Shown: positions 44,100 through 52,905, counted from the first letter of the stretch. The stretch: DNA of 64,000 nucleotides from DYRB01 sp963845265 (GCA_963845265.1 CAWJRN010000012.1:62001-126000), one strand, 5' to 3'. Translations and numbers: made by a program. The notes: generated from the sequence alone by a model not told the origin.

Positions 44100-44444
44100 A
44101 TGCGCATCGACCAATACCGCTTCGGCCATATCGACATCGAAGGCCGCGGCTACGACGCCGACGTCATGATCTTCCCCGACCATGTTCAGGAACGCTGGTG
44201 GCGGCGGGAGGGGCACCGTCTGGCGCGGGAGGACCTCGAGACCGTCTTGTCCGAGAAGCCCGAGGTGCTCGTGGTCGGCACCGGCTACTACGGTCGCATG
44301 CAGGTCCCCCAGGAGACGCTCGATTCCCTGCGGGCCGCGGGCATCGATGTGCGGGTTGTGAAAACCAGCTTGGCAGTCGAGGAGTTCAACCGCCTGCAGA
44401 GGGAGTACGCGCGCATAGTCGCGGCCCTGCACCTCACCTGCTGA
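44100..44444 (+). CDS. Mth938-like (DUF498/NDUFAF3-type) protein
   Basis: The 114-residue protein matches the Mth938-like family: IDQYRFGHIDIEGRGYDADV, FPDHVQERWWRREGHRLARE, and VLVVGTGYYGRMQVPQETLD. The length is typical. The ATG at 44100 suits the family start, though a GTG at 44040 in the same frame overlaps the preceding stop. Relatives include complex I assembly factor NDUFAF3; the bacterial function is unknown. It overlaps the next gene by one base. Confidence 0.85.
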   Translation: MRIDQYRFGHIDIEGRGYDADVMIFPDHVQERWWRREGHRLAREDLETVLSEKPEVLVVGTGYYGRMQVPQETLDSLRAAGIDVRVVKTSLAVEEFNRLQREYARIVAALHLTC

Positions 44445-44908
44445 TGCGCGTCCGTCGTGTCCGGCGGGCAGACATCCCGCAGATCGCGCGCCACTACTAC
44501 GAGGCCGTGCATCGAGTGAATGCCCGGGATTACTGACCTGAGCAGATCGAAATCTGGGTGCCGCAGGTCTACCAGGACGCCTTCTGGCAGCGGCGTTTCC
44601 GGCGCCATCGGGTCCTGGTCGCCGAGGACGACGGCGCTGTCACCGGCTTCGTAGAGCTGGGCCGTAAAGGGGAGATCGACTGCTTCTACGTCCACTACGC
44701 GCATCAGCATCGCCGCATTGGGGGCGCTCTCATGGGCCGGGTCGGGCGCGAGGCGCGCGGCCGCGGCAATAGGCGTTCTCGAGCGGACGTGAGCATTACC
44801 GCCGAGCCCTTCTTCCGCCGTATAGGTTTCAGGACCGTCAGGCGGCAGATCAAGATCTACCGTAACCGTGCCTTCAAACAGGCGGTGATGGAGAAACGCC
44901 TGAGGTAG
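44444..44908 (+). pseudogene. GNAT acetyltransferase with one in-frame stop
   Basis: The frame starts MRVRRVRRADIPQIARHYYE and reaches ARDY, then TGA at 44534-44536. It continues in the same frame with PEQIEIWVPQVYQDAFWQRR, the GNAT core VLVAEDDGAVTGFVELGRKG and HRRIGGALMGRVGREARG, ending at 44908. Without the stop it would be a 154-residue N-acetyltransferase. An internal GTG at 44558 could still give a truncated protein of about 116 residues. It is coupled to the Mth938-like gene. Confidence 0.75.
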
Positions 44909-44913
44909 GCCGG

Positions 44914-45354
44914 CTAGGCCAAACCTTCGTACAGGGGACCGTCCGTCCCCCGCAGGTACTTGGGCAGATCATCGTTCACATCGACGATGCGTTGCTCATA
45001 GAAGAAGTGCTTGTCCGAGCGCAGCTCCGCGGGCAGCTCGTCATCGTTGCACTTGGCGATCAGCAGCTGAGAGACCACCCGCCAGCCGGCAACGTTGGTA
45101 TTGAACAGGACCTCGCCGCAGTGATCGCAGAAGAAGCGCTCCATCGCCATCTCGCGGTGCCGGAATACGGACAGGGCATCTTCGCCCTTTATGACGGAGA
45201 CGCACTCCTTCTTCCACGCCGTCACCGAATGGTATGGGACATTCAGCAACGCCCTGCAGTCGACGCAGTGGCAGAAGGCATGCACGATGGGTGTGCCGAC
45301 GATCGACAACTCCACCGCGCCACAGTCGCATTGGACCCTGCACTCGTTGCTCAT
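44914..45354 (-). CDS. GFA-family (CENP-V/formaldehyde-activating-like) zinc protein
   Basis: The 146-residue protein has the GFA fold signature cysteines: VQCDCGAVELSI, HAFCHCVDCRAL and FFCDHCGEVLFNTN. It binds zinc by family analogy. The named activity (glutathione-formaldehyde adduct formation) is established for few members and should not be assumed. GGGAGG precedes the start; the ATG at 45354 is preferred to the GTG just upstream. Confidence 0.85.
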   Translation of the reverse strand: MSNECRVQCDCGAVELSIVGTPIVHAFCHCVDCRALLNVPYHSVTAWKKECVSVIKGEDALSVFRHREMAMERFFCDHCGEVLFNTNVAGWRVVSQLLIAKCNDDELPAELRSDKHFFYEQRIVDVNDDLPKYLRGTDGPLYEGLA

Positions 45355-45639
45355 CACCTACCTCCCTCTCTGCTATCGCGGTCATCCAATTGGGAATGCG
45401 CTGTTGGTGACAAGTAGAGGCATCAACTTAGAAGTGCCGACCTGGGCGCAATCTCGGCCGGCCCGTCCAGCCCCCCAATAGTGTGGGGCGATTGTGTCTT
45501 GCCCGCCCTGCTCCCCCGATGCTCCCCCTGCTCTTTGGAGGCCGCCCGGAATTTTAACTCAGACAACGACATATCCCCTCAAGAGCTTAACCCTAACAGG
45601 GGCGTTATCTTCCGTGACGGATCAGAAAACGTGGACCAC

Positions 45640-46227
45640 CTATGGCTTTCGCACCACCATCTGGACGACCGCGCCGAGCCCATTATGGAGCGTGCCTTCA
45701 TGTATCTCGCGTTCGCACTCTTGCAGGTGCAGAAACTCGAGACCAGCGAGTTCCGCGCGCAGTGTTTCCTCGTCCATCATCAGCTCTGCGACCGGCGGCC
45801 CGCCGGTTCCATGCCCAAGCTGACGCGGGGTGTAGGCCTCGAGTAGCATGACGCCGCCGGAACGCAGACCGGCTACGCAGCGACGGTGGAGATCCGCTCG
45901 CAGATTGGGGGGAAGGTGACAGAAAACGGACACGATACCGTCCCAGGTATCCGGCTCGATGTCGTATGCCCCAAGGTCCGAGTGCACTGTCGCAATCGTC
46001 GCCCCGCGCTCCGCCGCAAGCCGCTGGGCCTTCTCAAGCCCGACTCGCGAGGCATCCACTGCTGTCACGTCATGATCCTGACTGGCCAACCAGACGGCGT
46101 TGCGGCCTTCGCCTTCCCCAAGGCACAGGACCCTTCCCATCGGCAGCCTGGGCGCCATAGCCACCAGGAACTCGTTGGGCTCTGTCCCGTAGGCGTATTC
46201 TTCACCGCTGTAACGCTGGTCCCACAT
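45640..46227 (-). CDS. TehB-like class I methyltransferase
   Basis: The 195-residue protein begins MWDQRYSGEEYAYGTEPNEF, typical of the TehB/thiopurine-methyltransferase-like group. It has SAM motif I as VLCLGEGEGRNAVWLASQ and the acidic loop VTAVDASRVGLEKAQ, with VSVFCHLPPNLRADLHRRCV later. It may methylate a small toxic compound; the substrate is unknown. GGAGG lies seven bases before the second of two adjacent ATG codons, used here. Confidence 0.85.
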   Translation of the reverse strand: MWDQRYSGEEYAYGTEPNEFLVAMAPRLPMGRVLCLGEGEGRNAVWLASQDHDVTAVDASRVGLEKAQRLAAERGATIATVHSDLGAYDIEPDTWDGIVSVFCHLPPNLRADLHRRCVAGLRSGGVMLLEAYTPRQLGHGTGGPPVAELMMDEETLRAELAGLEFLHLQECEREIHEGTLHNGLGAVVQMVVRKP

Positions 46228-46284
46228 CATTCGTCCTCCACCGTCACGGGTGCCTCGTCCTGCCAGCCCACACTCGCCGAAGAT

Positions 46285-46447
46285 TTAGGCAATTGCCGGA
46301 GATTCTCATTTCAGATTGCGCCGTATTTTCGTTCGGCTTCAAGGAGCGACAACAGGCGCATAGTAGAACGATGTAACTGTTGTCGCGACGCCGAAGCCGG
46401 GCGAAAAGACAAGCAGGATGGTATGAGAATTGACACAAATCGCCTAA
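46285..46447. repeat. Palindromic MITE-like family A, copy 2
   Basis: The 163-bp element starts TTAGGCAATTGCCGG and ends ACAAATCGCCTAA. Internal pairing arms are GATTCTCAT/ATGAGAATT, TTTTCGTTCGGCTTC/GAAGCCGGGCGAAAA and GCGACAACAG/CTGTTGTCGC. It is the same family as 27317-27480, with compensating differences in the arms. Both copies are followed by GCCGCCGGCACC within a few bases. Confidence 0.8.
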
Positions 46448-46461
46448 GCCGCCGGCACCTT

Positions 46462-46704
46462 TCAAAGTGTGTTGTGGCTCCCATCGCAAAACGGCCGGTT
46501 CGCCGTCCGCTTGCAACCGCATAGATAGGCAGTCCCGGTCTTCTCTGCCGTGAAGGCGACTGGTTCCAAGCCGGTACCCTGGTGGGAACCGTCACAGAAC
46601 GGCTGGCTCTTACTTCGCCCACAAGCACACCAGTAATAGGTCTCCCCTTCCACCAGCTCGACCGCAAAGGGCGACTTTTCTGCGATGACCGCTTCTTCAC
46701 TCAT
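46462..46704 (-). CDS. CDGSH iron-sulfur domain protein with two motifs
   Basis: The 80-residue protein contains two CDGSH-type 2Fe-2S binding motifs: CACGRSKSQPFCDGSH and CGCKRTANRPFCDGSH. Each has the CxC...C...H ligand set (three Cys, one His). It should be a small soluble electron-transfer or cluster protein. The ATG at 46704 follows GGAGA. It lies 50 bases downstream of the glutathionyl-hydroquinone reductase start-distal end, on the same strand, and may share its transcript. Confidence 0.92.
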   Translation of the reverse strand: MSEEAVIAEKSPFAVELVEGETYYWCACGRSKSQPFCDGSHQGTGLEPVAFTAEKTGTAYLCGCKRTANRPFCDGSHNTL

Positions 46705-46754
46705 GCTCGTTCTCCATTCAGCGATTGGGTTAGGATTTCGTTCGGTTGGAATCT

Positions 46755-47708
46755 TCAAGCACAGCGCTGAACGCCGGCATTGCCGCGTCCATGAGGCGCC
46801 CAGAAATCCAAATCGGGACCCTTAGGTACGATACCCGTCGGATTGATTCCGCGATGACTGCCGTAGTAGTGGAGCTTGATGTGATCCATGTTTACCGTTT
46901 CGGAGACACCGGGCACTTGGTAAAGCTCACGCGTGTTAGCCCAGAGATTGGGGTAGTCGACCAGCCGTCGGCGGTTGCACTTGAAGTGTCCGTAGTAGAC
47001 CCCATCGAAGCGCACCAGGGTCGTGAACAACCGCCAGTCCGCTTCCGTCAGCCTATCTCCGATCAGATAGCGTTGCGCTGACAGCCGCCTCTCCAGGTCA
47101 TCGAGCGTATCGAACAACCGATCATAGGCGGCTTCATAGGCAGCTTGGGTGCTTGCGAACCCCGCCCGATAGACACCGTTGTTGACGTTCTCGTAGACGA
47201 CCCCGTTGATGGCATCGATCTCGATGCGCAGGGGTTCGGGGTAGAAATCGACGTCTTTGCGTCCCCACTCGTCGAAGGCGCCGTTGAGCATGCGGATGAT
47301 CTCGGAGGACTCGTTGTTGACGATGACCCGCCGTTGCTTGTCGTACAGGACAGGAACGGTCACCAGGCCGTCGAAGCCAGGCGCGCTGTGGTCGTAGAGT
47401 TGGCGTAGCTTCAGGAATCCGTGCACATGGTCTGGAGTCGAGCCGGGATAGTCTCCGAACACCCAGCTCTCCGCCGGCATCAGCGGATGCACCACGGAAA
47501 CCGAGATCACCGCCTCGAGACCCTTCAGCTTCCGAAAGATCAGGGTGCGATGGGCCCAGGGGCAAGCATAGGATACATAAAGGTGATAACGCCCGGGCGC
47601 CGCCTGAAATCCGCCCTCCCCCGAGGGCCCTGGACGACCGTCCATGGTCACCCAGTTTCGGAAGCTGGATTCCGAGCGGACAAATTCTCCGCCTGTGTTC
47701 CTTTTCAT
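46755..47708 (-). CDS. yqjG: Glutathionyl-hydroquinone reductase (Xi-class GST)
   Basis: The 317-residue protein has the Xi-class signature with catalytic C49 in YACPWAHRTLI. It continues with VPVLYDKQRRVIVNNESSEI and NNGVYRAGFASTQAAYE, then ADWRLFTTLVRFDGVYYGHF, as in YqjG/ECM4. It reduces glutathionyl-hydroquinones, cytoplasmic. The azoreductase gene lies just upstream on the same strand, so the two form a quinone-detoxification group with the divergent LysR regulator. Confidence 0.92.
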   Translation of the reverse strand: MKRNTGGEFVRSESSFRNWVTMDGRPGPSGEGGFQAAPGRYHLYVSYACPWAHRTLIFRKLKGLEAVISVSVVHPLMPAESWVFGDYPGSTPDHVHGFLKLRQLYDHSAPGFDGLVTVPVLYDKQRRVIVNNESSEIIRMLNGAFDEWGRKDVDFYPEPLRIEIDAINGVVYENVNNGVYRAGFASTQAAYEAAYDRLFDTLDDLERRLSAQRYLIGDRLTEADWRLFTTLVRFDGVYYGHFKCNRRRLVDYPNLWANTRELYQVPGVSETVNMDHIKLHYYGSHRGINPTGIVPKGPDLDFWAPHGRGNAGVQRCA

Positions 47709-47752
47709 ACTGTCCTCTCGACCGCGGGATGGCGTCGCGTTCCTCGAAGCGC

Positions 47753-48412
47753 TCAGGCGGTCGCCGCAAGCGGCTCGGGAGCAGGTAGCAGACGATCGAT
47801 TTGCGCGTGGGCATGACGCATTGCACCTTCCTCACCTCTCGCCATCAGCCGATCGGCCGCCACGATGTGCACATCGTCGATTCCCAGAAAACCCAGCACA
47901 TGGCGCAGGTAGCCGGTGGCAAAGTCGATCTCACTACCGACCGCCGTGCCGCCCGATGCGACCGCCAGATAGGCCCGCTTGCCGTTGAGAAGTCCCAGGG
48001 GGCCGTTCTCCGTATAGCGGAAGGTGAGGCGCGCCCGCGCGACCATGTCGACCCAGGCCTTGAGTGCCGCTGGAATCCCGAAGTTGTAGATCGGCACGCC
48101 GATGACCAGAACGTCGGCGGCCTTGAGCTCTGACACCAGGGCGTCGGACTCCGCGAGGGCAGCCCTTTGCTCCTCGTTCCGCTCCTCGGAGGGCGTGAAG
48201 TTCGCGTTCACCCAGGACGCATCGACGAATGACGGGGCTTCTACCGCGAGATCCCGCACGCTGACCTCGACCGCGCCTTCGCGTTCCCGCAGTTGCTCGA
48301 TCAGTTCGTCGGCGACCCTGCGGGTCATCGAACCCTCCGAGCGGGCGCTGCTGTCCACGCGCAGCAACTTTAGGCCACCGAATCGCGAACTCCGGTCATT
48401 TCTCGCTTTCAT
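47753..48412 (-). CDS. azoR: FMN-dependent NADH-azoreductase (quinone reductase)
   Basis: The 219-residue flavodoxin-fold enzyme shows LLRVDSSARSEGSMTRRVAD near the start. The FMN contacts are VPIYNFGIPAALKAWVDMVA and LAVASGGTAVGSEIDFATGY, then VLGFLGIDDVHIVAA. AzoR-type enzymes reduce quinones and azo dyes with NADH. The first 14 residues are not conserved, so the true start may be slightly downstream. It is divergent from the LysR gene, the usual layout for LysR control. Confidence 0.9.
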   Translation of the reverse strand: MKARNDRSSRFGGLKLLRVDSSARSEGSMTRRVADELIEQLREREGAVEVSVRDLAVEAPSFVDASWVNANFTPSEERNEEQRAALAESDALVSELKAADVLVIGVPIYNFGIPAALKAWVDMVARARLTFRYTENGPLGLLNGKRAYLAVASGGTAVGSEIDFATGYLRHVLGFLGIDDVHIVAADRLMARGEEGAMRHAHAQIDRLLPAPEPLAATA

Positions 48413-48543
48413 CCGATACCTCCACTACGTCTCTGCCGATTTACGGGGGCGCACCGTTTCGCACCGTTGACCTACAGTCTAGATGTTGCGCGGAGACGTA
48501 TAAACGATACGATAGAGAAATTACTTTTCCGCGATTGAGAACA

Positions 48544-49500
48544 ATGGACCGATTGGAAGAGATGCGCACCTTTGTCGCCGTGGTGGAGGGCGGCAGCATC
48601 ACGGGAGCGGCGGAGCGCCTTGGGATCGCCAAGTCGGCGGTCAGCCGCCGGCTGGCGGACCTGGAGGAGCGCCTGTCGGTCCAACTGTTTCGCCGCACCA
48701 CCCGCCGCATGAACCTGACGGACACCGGGCAGAGCTTCTACGAGCGCTGCCTGCGCATCCTCGCCGATGTCGAGGAGGCGGAGCTGGCCGTCTCCCAGGA
48801 ACACGGCGATCTGCAGGGGCGGCTGCGGGTGGCCATGCCCCTCTCGTTCGGTCTGAACCACCTGGGGCCCGCCATCGACGCCTTCCTGCGAACCCACCCG
48901 GGGATCGAATTCGACCTGGATCTCAACGACCGGCAGGTGGACCTGCTCGCCGAAGGGTTCGACCTGGCGGTGCGGATCGCCGAGCTCGCCGATTCCACCC
49001 TGATCGCCCGACAGCTCGCACCCGTGCGCCATGTGGTCTGCGCGAGTCCCGCCTACCTGGCCGAGCGCGGTACCCCACGAACCCCAGCCGAGCTCACCCA
49101 TCACGACTGCCTGATCTACGCCAACGCACCCAACCCCGGTCTCTGGACGTACACCGATCCGGACGGCCGGCAGGGCAGCGTGCAGGTCCGAGCGCGGTTG
49201 CGGGCCAACAACGGCGACTGCCTGCGGCAGGCGGCGGAGGACGGCCACGGCATCGTCCTGGAACCGACCTTCATCGTGCACCGGGCAATCGAAGCACGGA
49301 AGCTGCGCGCGATCCTCACGGACTTCCAGTGGCCGACGATTTACGCTCATGCCGTCTATCCCCACACCAGGCACCTGTCCCGCCGTGTGCGAGCGTTCGT
49401 CGACTTTCTGGCCGAGCGTTTTGCCGGCGTGCCTTACTGGGACCTCTGCCTGAGGGAAGACAATCAAATGGCGCCCGCGGCGAAATCAATCGAGCCATGA
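48544..49500 (+). CDS. LysR-family transcriptional regulator
   Basis: The 318-residue protein has an N-terminal winged HTH (MDRLEEMRTFVAVVEGGSIT, AAERLGIAKSAVSRRLADLE) and a LysR substrate domain (LRVAMPLSFGLNHLGPAIDA). It is transcribed away from azoR across a gap of about 130 bases and probably controls it. It also overlaps the P450 gene by ATGA, so regulator and P450 are translationally coupled. The inducer is unknown; quinones are a guess from the target genes. Confidence 0.92.
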   Translation: MDRLEEMRTFVAVVEGGSITGAAERLGIAKSAVSRRLADLEERLSVQLFRRTTRRMNLTDTGQSFYERCLRILADVEEAELAVSQEHGDLQGRLRVAMPLSFGLNHLGPAIDAFLRTHPGIEFDLDLNDRQVDLLAEGFDLAVRIAELADSTLIARQLAPVRHVVCASPAYLAERGTPRTPAELTHHDCLIYANAPNPGLWTYTDPDGRQGSVQVRARLRANNGDCLRQAAEDGHGIVLEPTFIVHRAIEARKLRAILTDFQWPTIYAHAVYPHTRHLSRRVRAFVDFLAERFAGVPYWDLCLREDNQMAPAAKSIEP

Positions 49501-50855
49501 GCATCCGTGAGCTGCCAGGTCCTGCCGGCTGGCGGCTGGGTGGGACATTCGCATCGCTTCTGCAAGGCGACTTGCTGAAGCCCTTTGTCCGCCTATTCGA
49601 GCGGTATGGACCGATGTTTCGAGTCCCCCTCCCCCTGGGCCATGATCTGGTCATGCTCGCACATCCCGATGCGGTCGAGCAGGTGTTGCGGTCCCGGCAG
49701 AAAAACTACCGCAAGGGATCCGTCTATGACGGCGCGCGTCTGTTGCTCGGAAACGGACTGGTCACCAGCGAGGGAGAACTTTGGCGCCGCCAGCGTGCGC
49801 TCGCCAACCCCGCCTTTCGTCCGGCCAAGCTCGAGCAGTACGTCTCGACCATGGGGACATGCACCCGAGAGCTTATCGCTTCCTGGACCCCGCTGGCCGG
49901 CCCTGCCCCGATCGACGCGCAGGCGGAGATGACGCGGCTCACCCTGGCGATCACCGGGCGCACGCTCTTCGGCCTGGATCTCAGCGCGCAGTCAGAGCGG
50001 GCGAGCCGCAGCTTCGGTGCGGCGCTCGCGGCCATCGGACGCCGGGGGCCCGCCAATCTGCAGGTGCCGCTATGGGTGCCTACGCCCGGCAATCTGCGCT
50101 TCCGCCGCACGCTTCGGGAACTGGATGACCTCGTGTACGACATCATCCGGCGTTTCCGCGCCGGCCAGGCGGAGAATGGGGACCAGACGCTGCTCGGTGC
50201 CTACTTGGACGCACGGGACCCGGACACAGGCGAGGCCATGAGCGATCGGCGGTTGCGCGACGAGGTCGTCACCCTCTATCTCGCCGGCCACGAAACCACG
50301 GCCAGTCTGTTGACCTGGGCGCTCTACTGGTTGGCACGACGGCCGGACATCGCCGAGCGGGTGACGGCGGAGATCGACGACCACGTCGTCAACGACAACC
50401 CGAGCGCAGACGATCTGAAAGCGTTGGAGTACACGGCGCGCTTCGTCAACGAGGTGTTGCGCCTCTACCCTCCCGCCTGGACCATTGCGCGCAACGCGAT
50501 ATCCGAGGACATCATTCTCGGGTACCGGATCCCGGCCGGTGCGATCGTCATGCTCTCACCTTATCTTGCTCACCGCTGGGAGGAGATCTGGCCGGATCCG
50601 ATGCGCTTCGACCCCGACCGGTTCACCCCGGAGGCCGTCAGGAGCCGACATCCATTTGCCTATTTCCCGTTCAGCCTCGGTCCGCGCATTTGCATCGGCA
50701 TGCAATTCTCCTTGCTCGAGGCGCGGCTTGTGCTTTCATTGATCCTGCGGCGATTCAAGGTGGAACCGCTTCATGGACCCGAGATCGGGTGTGTTGCCGC
50801 CGGGACACTGCGTCCCAACCAGAGCATACGGATCAAGCTGGTTCAGCGGAATTGA
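49497..50855 (+). CDS. Cytochrome P450
   Basis: The 452-residue protein has all P450 landmarks. The I-helix oxygen-binding motif AGHETT begins near residue 263, the K-helix ExxR is NEVLRLYPP, the PERF-like segment is FDPDRFTPEAV, and the haem-thiolate loop FPFSLGPRICIGMQF holds the ligand C399. It resembles soluble CYP102/CYP110-like enzymes without a reductase domain. The substrate is unknown. No ferredoxin gene is adjacent. The start overlaps the LysR stop. Confidence 0.93.
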   Translation: MSIRELPGPAGWRLGGTFASLLQGDLLKPFVRLFERYGPMFRVPLPLGHDLVMLAHPDAVEQVLRSRQKNYRKGSVYDGARLLLGNGLVTSEGELWRRQRALANPAFRPAKLEQYVSTMGTCTRELIASWTPLAGPAPIDAQAEMTRLTLAITGRTLFGLDLSAQSERASRSFGAALAAIGRRGPANLQVPLWVPTPGNLRFRRTLRELDDLVYDIIRRFRAGQAENGDQTLLGAYLDARDPDTGEAMSDRRLRDEVVTLYLAGHETTASLLTWALYWLARRPDIAERVTAEIDDHVVNDNPSADDLKALEYTARFVNEVLRLYPPAWTIARNAISEDIILGYRIPAGAIVMLSPYLAHRWEEIWPDPMRFDPDRFTPEAVRSRHPFAYFPFSLGPRICIGMQFSLLEARLVLSLILRRFKVEPLHGPEIGCVAAGTLRPNQSIRIKLVQRN

Positions 50856-50963
50856 TCGAGATCCTTCAAACTACGATCGAGATTGCCCAAACTGGACCCG
50901 TATCGGGGCGGCCGTTCCGCGGAAATCTATCTCCCGAACCACTTTTGAGCGACAGGAGCACGC

Positions 50964-51398
50964 ATGTTCGAAAACCCATCCTTGACGACACGCATCGCCA
51001 TCGGCAAGGGCGTCGGCTTTCTCTTCGGCCTTGCGGGCTTCCTGCTGCTGCCGTTCTTTCTTCCGGATGCCGGCTGGCTGATCCGATGGGGCATCCTGCT
51101 GTGGTACACCACGGTTGGCGCAATCATTGGCGTCTTCGGCGTCTATACCCGCCACCCGATCCTGAAGCTCCCCCTCCCCTGGTGGTTCCGTGCCACGTTT
51201 GTGGGCGCCTGGATGAATTTCGTGCTGGCCTTTTTCGCCTACGACACCATGGCGGCGATGCTGGTCGCGATGTTCGGAGAGGACGGGATCATTCAATCGC
51301 CGTTCTGGTTCACGGCGGAAGGCGCCGTCATCGGCCTGGTCATTGGCTACTTCGCGACCCGCTTCGGTGGAGAAGGCAGCGAGACGGTGGGACGCTGA
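50964..51398 (+). CDS. Small four-helix membrane protein, unknown
   Basis: The 144-residue protein has about four hydrophobic segments: GVGFLFGLAGFLLLPFFLPD, ILLWYTTVGAIIGVFGVYT, FVGAWMNFVLAFFAYDTMAA and AEGAVIGLVIGYFATRFGG. I do not recognise a family by name. It follows the P450 gene after 108 bases on the same strand. Confidence 0.6.
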   Translation: MFENPSLTTRIAIGKGVGFLFGLAGFLLLPFFLPDAGWLIRWGILLWYTTVGAIIGVFGVYTRHPILKLPLPWWFRATFVGAWMNFVLAFFAYDTMAAMLVAMFGEDGIIQSPFWFTAEGAVIGLVIGYFATRFGGEGSETVGR

Positions 51399-51456
51399 AC
51401 GGCGGATGGTCCACCCGAATCAATGACAGGAAGGGGCTACATCCGAGCACCGGCAA

Positions 51457-51603
51457 GGCTCGATCGAGCGCGTCACCTTCCACAGCCGCGAGAGCGGCTT
51501 CTGCGTGCCGCGGGTCAAGGTCCGCGGACAACGCGAGCTGGTGACCGTCATCGGCTCGGCGGCCAGTAACTTCTCAAAAAGGCGGGGCAGCCGGCCGTCT
51601 TAG
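51457..51603 (+). pseudogene. RecD2-like helicase N-terminal fragment
   Basis: Forty-eight codons read GSIERVTFHSRESGFCVPRV and KVRGQRELVTVIGSAAS, the typical beginning of RecD2-type helicases (SIERVTFHNPENGF...). No start codon precedes it, and the frame ends at a TAG within a hairpin repeat. The rest of the gene is absent. Confidence 0.65.
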
Positions 51604-51628
51604 GGTGGGTCAAGCGAAGCGGACCCAC
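51602..51628. repeat. Short palindromic repeat
   Basis: GGGTGGGTC, AAGCGAAGC and GGACCCACC form a 27-base hairpin of a common proteobacterial intergenic repeat type. It marks the break point of the RecD2-like fragment. Confidence 0.5.
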
Positions 51629-51834
51629 CAAAGTCACGGGCTGCTACCGCTGGCGCTGGCCGACAGGCCTTCCGAGCTGCGCACCAGCGAGGTCACCGCG
51701 CACCTGCTCACCAATGCAGAGGTGATCCGTCTGTTCCTGCCGGTGAAGATCGACGTGGATGGCCCCTTCGGTAGTCCCGCGACCGTCCAGGTGCGACCAG
51801 GATCCGCTGGCCTGACCCGGGAAACGGAGGACCC

Positions 51835-52116
51835 ATGTTCCGCAGGGACCTGATCGACATCCTCAAGGCACGCCCCATCTCGCGGCAGGAGCTGGCCCTG
51901 GTGCTCGACGAAAGGCCGCGGGACCTGGAGGACGACCTGGAGCACCTGTTCCGCTCCCTGCGCAAGGATCCGCTGTGCTCGGTGATCACGCCCGCGAGCT
52001 GCCGCAAGTGCGGCTTCTGGTTCGACGACCACAAGCTGCACAAGCCGGGCAAGTGCCCGCGATGCAAGGGGACCTGGATCGGCGAGCCGCTGATCTCCCT
52101 GGAGAAGAAAAGATGA
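51835..52116 (+). CDS. Zinc-ribbon winged-helix regulator (COG3357-like)
   Basis: The 93-residue protein has an N-terminal winged helix (DLIDILKARPISRQELALVL). A C-terminal zinc ribbon follows with CRKCGFWF and CPRCKGTWIGEPLI (two CxxC knuckles). This architecture is typical of archaeal-type predicted regulators that also occur in some bacteria. GGAGG precedes the ATG. Its stop overlaps the next gene by ATGA, so they are coupled. Confidence 0.8.
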   Translation: MFRRDLIDILKARPISRQELALVLDERPRDLEDDLEHLFRSLRKDPLCSVITPASCRKCGFWFDDHKLHKPGKCPRCKGTWIGEPLISLEKKR

Positions 52117-52406
52117 GCGAGCCTTCAGAGAAAGACACCGGCACGGAAGACAGTCCTTTCCTCCGGGTCGAATGCTATGCCGGTCACCGCGCCGACACCG
52201 AGCCCCGCCTGCTGCACATCGGCGAGCGAGAGGTGGTTGTGACCGAAATCATCGACCGGTGGCTGGACCCCCGCCATCGCTACTTCAAGCTGCGCGGGGA
52301 CGACGGCGGCATCTACCTGCTGCGCCAGGACACCATCGAGGACCGCTGGGAGATGACCTTGTACGACAGCGGCCGCCGCGACGATACCCGCCTATCCTCC
52401 ACCTGA
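52113..52406 (+). CDS. Conserved hypothetical protein, 97 residues
   Basis: The central part, VECYAGHRADTEPRLLHIGE then VTEIIDRWLDPRHRYFKLRG and DDGGIYLLRQD, reads like a conserved small beta-rich domain seen in many proteobacteria. No function is known to me. The ATG at 52113 overlaps the upstream stop, and GGAGAAGAAA serves as the ribosome site. It precedes the SixA-like gene by 22 bases. Confidence 0.75.
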   Translation: MSEPSEKDTGTEDSPFLRVECYAGHRADTEPRLLHIGEREVVVTEIIDRWLDPRHRYFKLRGDDGGIYLLRQDTIEDRWEMTLYDSGRRDDTRLSST

Positions 52407-52428
52407 ACCACTAAGATCGGAGCCTGAG

Positions 52429-52905
52429 ATGCGCATCTACCTGACCCAACACGGTCTGGCCGTCCCCAAGGACGTCGACCCCGACCGCCCCTTGAGCGAG
52501 CAAGGCCGCGCAGACGTACGGCGCATCGCCGAGTTCCTGGACAAGGCCGGCATTCAAGTCGGGCAGGTCCTGCACAGCGGCAAGACCCGGGCCAGGCAGA
52601 CCGCAGAGATTCTGGCCGGGGCCCTGCTTCCCGATGGGCAGCCCCAGGCACACGCCGGTCTCGGCCCGAAGGATCCCCTCGAGAAGGTCTCCCCGGAGAT
52701 CGCCTTCTGGTCCGTTGATACCCTGATCGTGGGTCACCTGCCCTACCTCGGGCGGCTGGCCTCGTTGCTGCTCGCCTCGGACCCGGATCGGCCGCTGCTT
52801 GCCTTTCAGCCCGGGACCATGGCCTGCCTGGAAAAGGACGCGGAGGGTCACTGGGTATTGGCCTGGATGATTTGGCCGGAGCTGCTCGCGCCGGCTCGGG
52901 ACTAA
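52429..52905 (+). CDS. SixA-like histidine phosphatase
   Basis: The 158-residue protein is a short histidine-phosphatase-superfamily member of the SixA type. The catalytic motif reads YLTQHGLA, so the usual Arg of RHG is Gln while the nucleophilic His is kept. SGKTRARQTAEIL and VGHLPYLGRLASLLL supply the second Arg and the second His. It may dephosphorylate a phosphohistidine protein. The Gln variant is common in some lineages, to my knowledge. It is the third gene of the run starting at 51835. Confidence 0.85.
   Translation: MRIYLTQHGLAVPKDVDPDRPLSEQGRADVRRIAEFLDKAGIQVGQVLHSGKTRARQTAEILAGALLPDGQPQAHAGLGPKDPLEKVSPEIAFWSVDTLIVGHLPYLGRLASLLLASDPDRPLLAFQPGTMACLEKDAEGHWVLAWMIWPELLAPARD

Noticed and set aside
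44534..44536. In-frame TGA considered as selenocysteine
   Set aside because: GNAT enzymes have no selenocysteine at this place, and no downstream hairpin of the right type was seen. A SelD-like fold at 53519 is a distant relative and not evidence for it.
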